In this document: positions 62,677 to 64,000 of the stretch, piece by piece | Layout of the letters: each line of letters starts with the position of its first letter | How positions within the stretch are numbered: the stretch's first letter is position 1 | Assembly: GCA_029262895.1 (NCBI GenBank) | Contig: JAJCYM010000066.1 | Span: 1 to 64,000 of the forward strand | DNA length: 64,000 bases | Source of the DNA: Roseivirga sp. | GTDB taxonomy: Bacteria > Bacteroidota > Bacteroidia > Cytophagales > Cyclobacteriaceae | Direction: 5' to 3' | Made by a program: the position numbers and the translations under genes | Notes under the pieces: model-generated | Seen by the model: only the letters and a program-made list of their open reading frames with translations | Database searches by the model: none | What the model was told of the DNA's origin: nothing

Positions 62677-63831
62677 ATGAATCAAAAGAAAAGACTAAGC
62701 TGGTTAATGCTATCAATGGTACTGCTAGCCGCCCTATCCCTGAGCTTCAATTCAAGGGATGCAAAAGATGGTTTTGAATTTGGAAAACCCGAGTACAAAT
62801 CGATCGGTACGCTAGCATTCAGCCCTGATGGCACGTTGTTTTTTGCTGACTCCAAGGGAGCAGAAATATATGCCGTGAAAATGGACCTGTCTAAAAAAGA
62901 CAATTCGAAAGAAGCACTCAACATGGTTGACGTTGATCTGAAGTTAGCAGAAATGATGGGTACAACGACTCGAGACATCAGAGTGGTGGATATGGCCACT
63001 AACCCTGTGACTAAGAGTATAGTGCTTTCCGTTTCTAAGGGAACTGGGAACAACACAGAATATGGACTGGTGTCTCTGACCAGAGACGGAGATTCGAAAA
63101 ACGGTAAGCTGGAGCACATTTCTCTGGAGGAAGTGAATTATTCCTCTTATGGTCTAAAAGATGCCCCAAGCGAAAGCGACAAGGATCGCAGAGGTAATTC
63201 CATGAGAACTTCTTCTATTACTGACATTGCTTTTTATAATGGTGAAGTCTATGTGACAGGCATCTCCAACGAAGAATTCTCTTCCACTTTTAGAAAAATC
63301 CCTTTCCCTTTTAAAGGAAAACAGGTTGGTAGCAAAATTGAGATATTCCATGCAGCTCATGGTCGATTTGAAACCAACGCACCGATCAGAACTTTTATGC
63401 CATTCAAATTGGATGGAAAAGATCACATTCTTGCCGCTTATACTTGCACTCCGCTTGTATCATTTCCTGTATCCGATGTGAAGGATGGCGGTCATGTCAT
63501 GGGAAAAACTGTGGCCGAACTAGGTTCTAATAATGTGCCAATTGATTTGGTTGCATTTGAGCGAGGTGGAAAAAGCCATATTGTATTGTCCAACAGCAAC
63601 CGATCAGCAATGAGATTTGATCCGGCAGATTTGGTAAGTCAGAAGGGCTTAAAAGATCCTGTAGAGGAGCGTTTTGTTTCTGATGGTGCTAAATATGTAC
63701 AACTTCCGCTTGTACAGGTGCTTCAGCTTGACGATCTGAATGAGGATTATATTGCTGTAATCCAAAGGTGGGGCAACGGTTCACTTCGTTTCAGATCACT
63801 ACCAAAAAGATGGATAGCTGACGAAAGATAA
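62677..63831 (+). CDS. exported protein, beta-propeller-like, function unknown
   Basis: About 384 residues from the ATG at 62677 (a TTG at 62671 is not used). Signal peptide SWLMLSMVLLAALSLSFNS. It then repeats beta-strand blades typical of a propeller: SIGTLAFSPDGTLFFADSKGAEIYAV, DIRVVDMATNPVTKSIVLSVSKGTG, SSITDIAFYNGEVYVTGIS, and FERGGKSHIVLSNSNRSAMRF. I do not assign an enzyme activity. The stop shares one base with the next ATG (TAATG), so it is translationally coupled to a lipoprotein at the window edge. It is divergent from the sigma operon. Confidence 0.75.
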   Translation: MNQKKRLSWLMLSMVLLAALSLSFNSRDAKDGFEFGKPEYKSIGTLAFSPDGTLFFADSKGAEIYAVKMDLSKKDNSKEALNMVDVDLKLAEMMGTTTRDIRVVDMATNPVTKSIVLSVSKGTGNNTEYGLVSLTRDGDSKNGKLEHISLEEVNYSSYGLKDAPSESDKDRRGNSMRTSSITDIAFYNGEVYVTGISNEEFSSTFRKIPFPFKGKQVGSKIEIFHAAHGRFETNAPIRTFMPFKLDGKDHILAAYTCTPLVSFPVSDVKDGGHVMGKTVAELGSNNVPIDLVAFERGGKSHIVLSNSNRSAMRFDPADLVSQKGLKDPVEERFVSDGAKYVQLPLVQVLQLDDLNEDYIAVIQRWGNGSLRFRSLPKRWIADER

Positions 63832-64000
63832 TGTCATTAACACTAAGACTTAAGTCAAGGCTTGCCACGCTCATTTTGCTGGCAAGTCTTTTTCTTTTTA
63901 CCATGTGCTCACCTTCTGGCGAAGGAGTTCCGCGAATTATAATCTCAGATGATTTTCAAAAAATCTCAGTAGACAATATTTCCAGCAGCGTTCTCAATGA
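63831..64000 (+). CDS. lipoprotein, N-terminal part only (runs off the window)
   Basis: Reading from the ATG at 63831 gives at least 56 residues, open to the window end. The signal is LILLASLFLFTMC with lipobox TMC (Cys26), followed by SPSGEGVPRIIISDD. It is exported and lipid-anchored. The gene is truncated by the window edge. It is coupled to the upstream gene through the overlapping TAATG, so the two probably work together at the cell surface or in the periplasm. Confidence 0.75.
   Translation, partial: MSLTLRLKSRLATLILLASLFLFTMCSPSGEGVPRIIISDDFQKISVDNISSSVLN

Noticed and set aside
1-64000. CRISPR array, tRNA, rRNA, integrase, transposase or restriction system
   Set aside because: I looked for regular short direct repeats with unique spacers, tRNA T-loop motifs and transposase or integrase motifs and found none; the repeats present are palindromic and intergenic.

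Overview
The window reads as chromosomal DNA of a free-living member of the Bacteroidota, most likely the order Cytophagales (Roseivirga- or Fulvivirga-like; inferred from family content, not from a database search). The grounds are: repeated orphan FtsX/MacB-type permeases, families typical of the phylum (DUF4252, DUF2911, DUF3667, DUF6155, DUF4097 beta-strand repeats), a fused HisB, long-form HisG, an ECF sigma/anti-sigma pair, and promoter-like TAnnTTTG boxes instead of E. coli-type signals. I saw no rRNA, tRNA, CRISPR array, transposase, integrase or phage gene. Gene content is ordinary and densely packed, with many 1-8 nt overlaps.

Layout. 1-3.5 kb: a small exported protein, an acyl-CoA thioesterase and the first orphan permease. 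3.5-8.2 kb (minus): a short surface-sugar operon of AAA ATPase, FdtA-like sugar ketoisomerase, FemAB/GNAT-like transferase, Wzx-like flippase and GT2 glycosyltransferase. 8.3-12.5 kb (plus): DMT transporter, YigZ, second permease. 12.7-17.6 kb: YdeI-like protein, GNAT, membrane alpha/beta hydrolase, amidohydrolase lipoprotein. 17.8-21.3 kb (minus): third permease and a beta-solenoid DUF4097 protein. 21.5-23.6 kb: methyltransferase, DinB protein, TspO-like protein. 23.8-32.4 kb (minus): a GcvT-like protein with two PYROXD2-like flavoproteins, an M28 peptidase, NhaC and an RNase D-like exonuclease. 32.7-38.2 kb (plus): hotdog protein, DUF2911 lipoprotein, a LanC-like lipoprotein, an unknown protein and DUF3667. 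38.2-42.8 kb (minus): guaA, a periplasmic-binding protein and hemL. 43.6-44.9 kb: an SPFH protein. 45-50.6 kb (minus): a padR gene followed by two prefix-bearing orphan permeases. 50.6-56.1 kb (minus): hisGDCB with a hitherto unannotated leader peptide, then an outer-membrane-like protein. 56.3-64 kb: a GH113-like membrane protein, DUF6155, an ABC exporter, an ECF sigma/anti-sigma/DUF4252 x2 operon, and a coupled pair cut by the right edge.

The most informative non-ORF signal is upstream of hisG. On the minus strand, 56033-55962 encodes a 23-residue peptide with six histidine codons (AHHVHHFHHL near its end). It is followed by alternative hairpins and a small intrinsic terminator before hisG, and preceded by a good Bacteroidota promoter. 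This is a textbook-looking histidine attenuator, apparently transcribed with almost no 5' untranslated region. Other points of interest are a stand-alone secreted LanC-like protein with a CCG zinc motif, the GcvT plus two PYROXD2-like flavoproteins operon, the padR/double-permease unit with palindromic operator candidates, a tandem operator in front of the AAA ATPase, two families of intergenic hairpin repeats, and a 755-bp AT-rich gap rich in palindromes between guaA and the SPFH gene.
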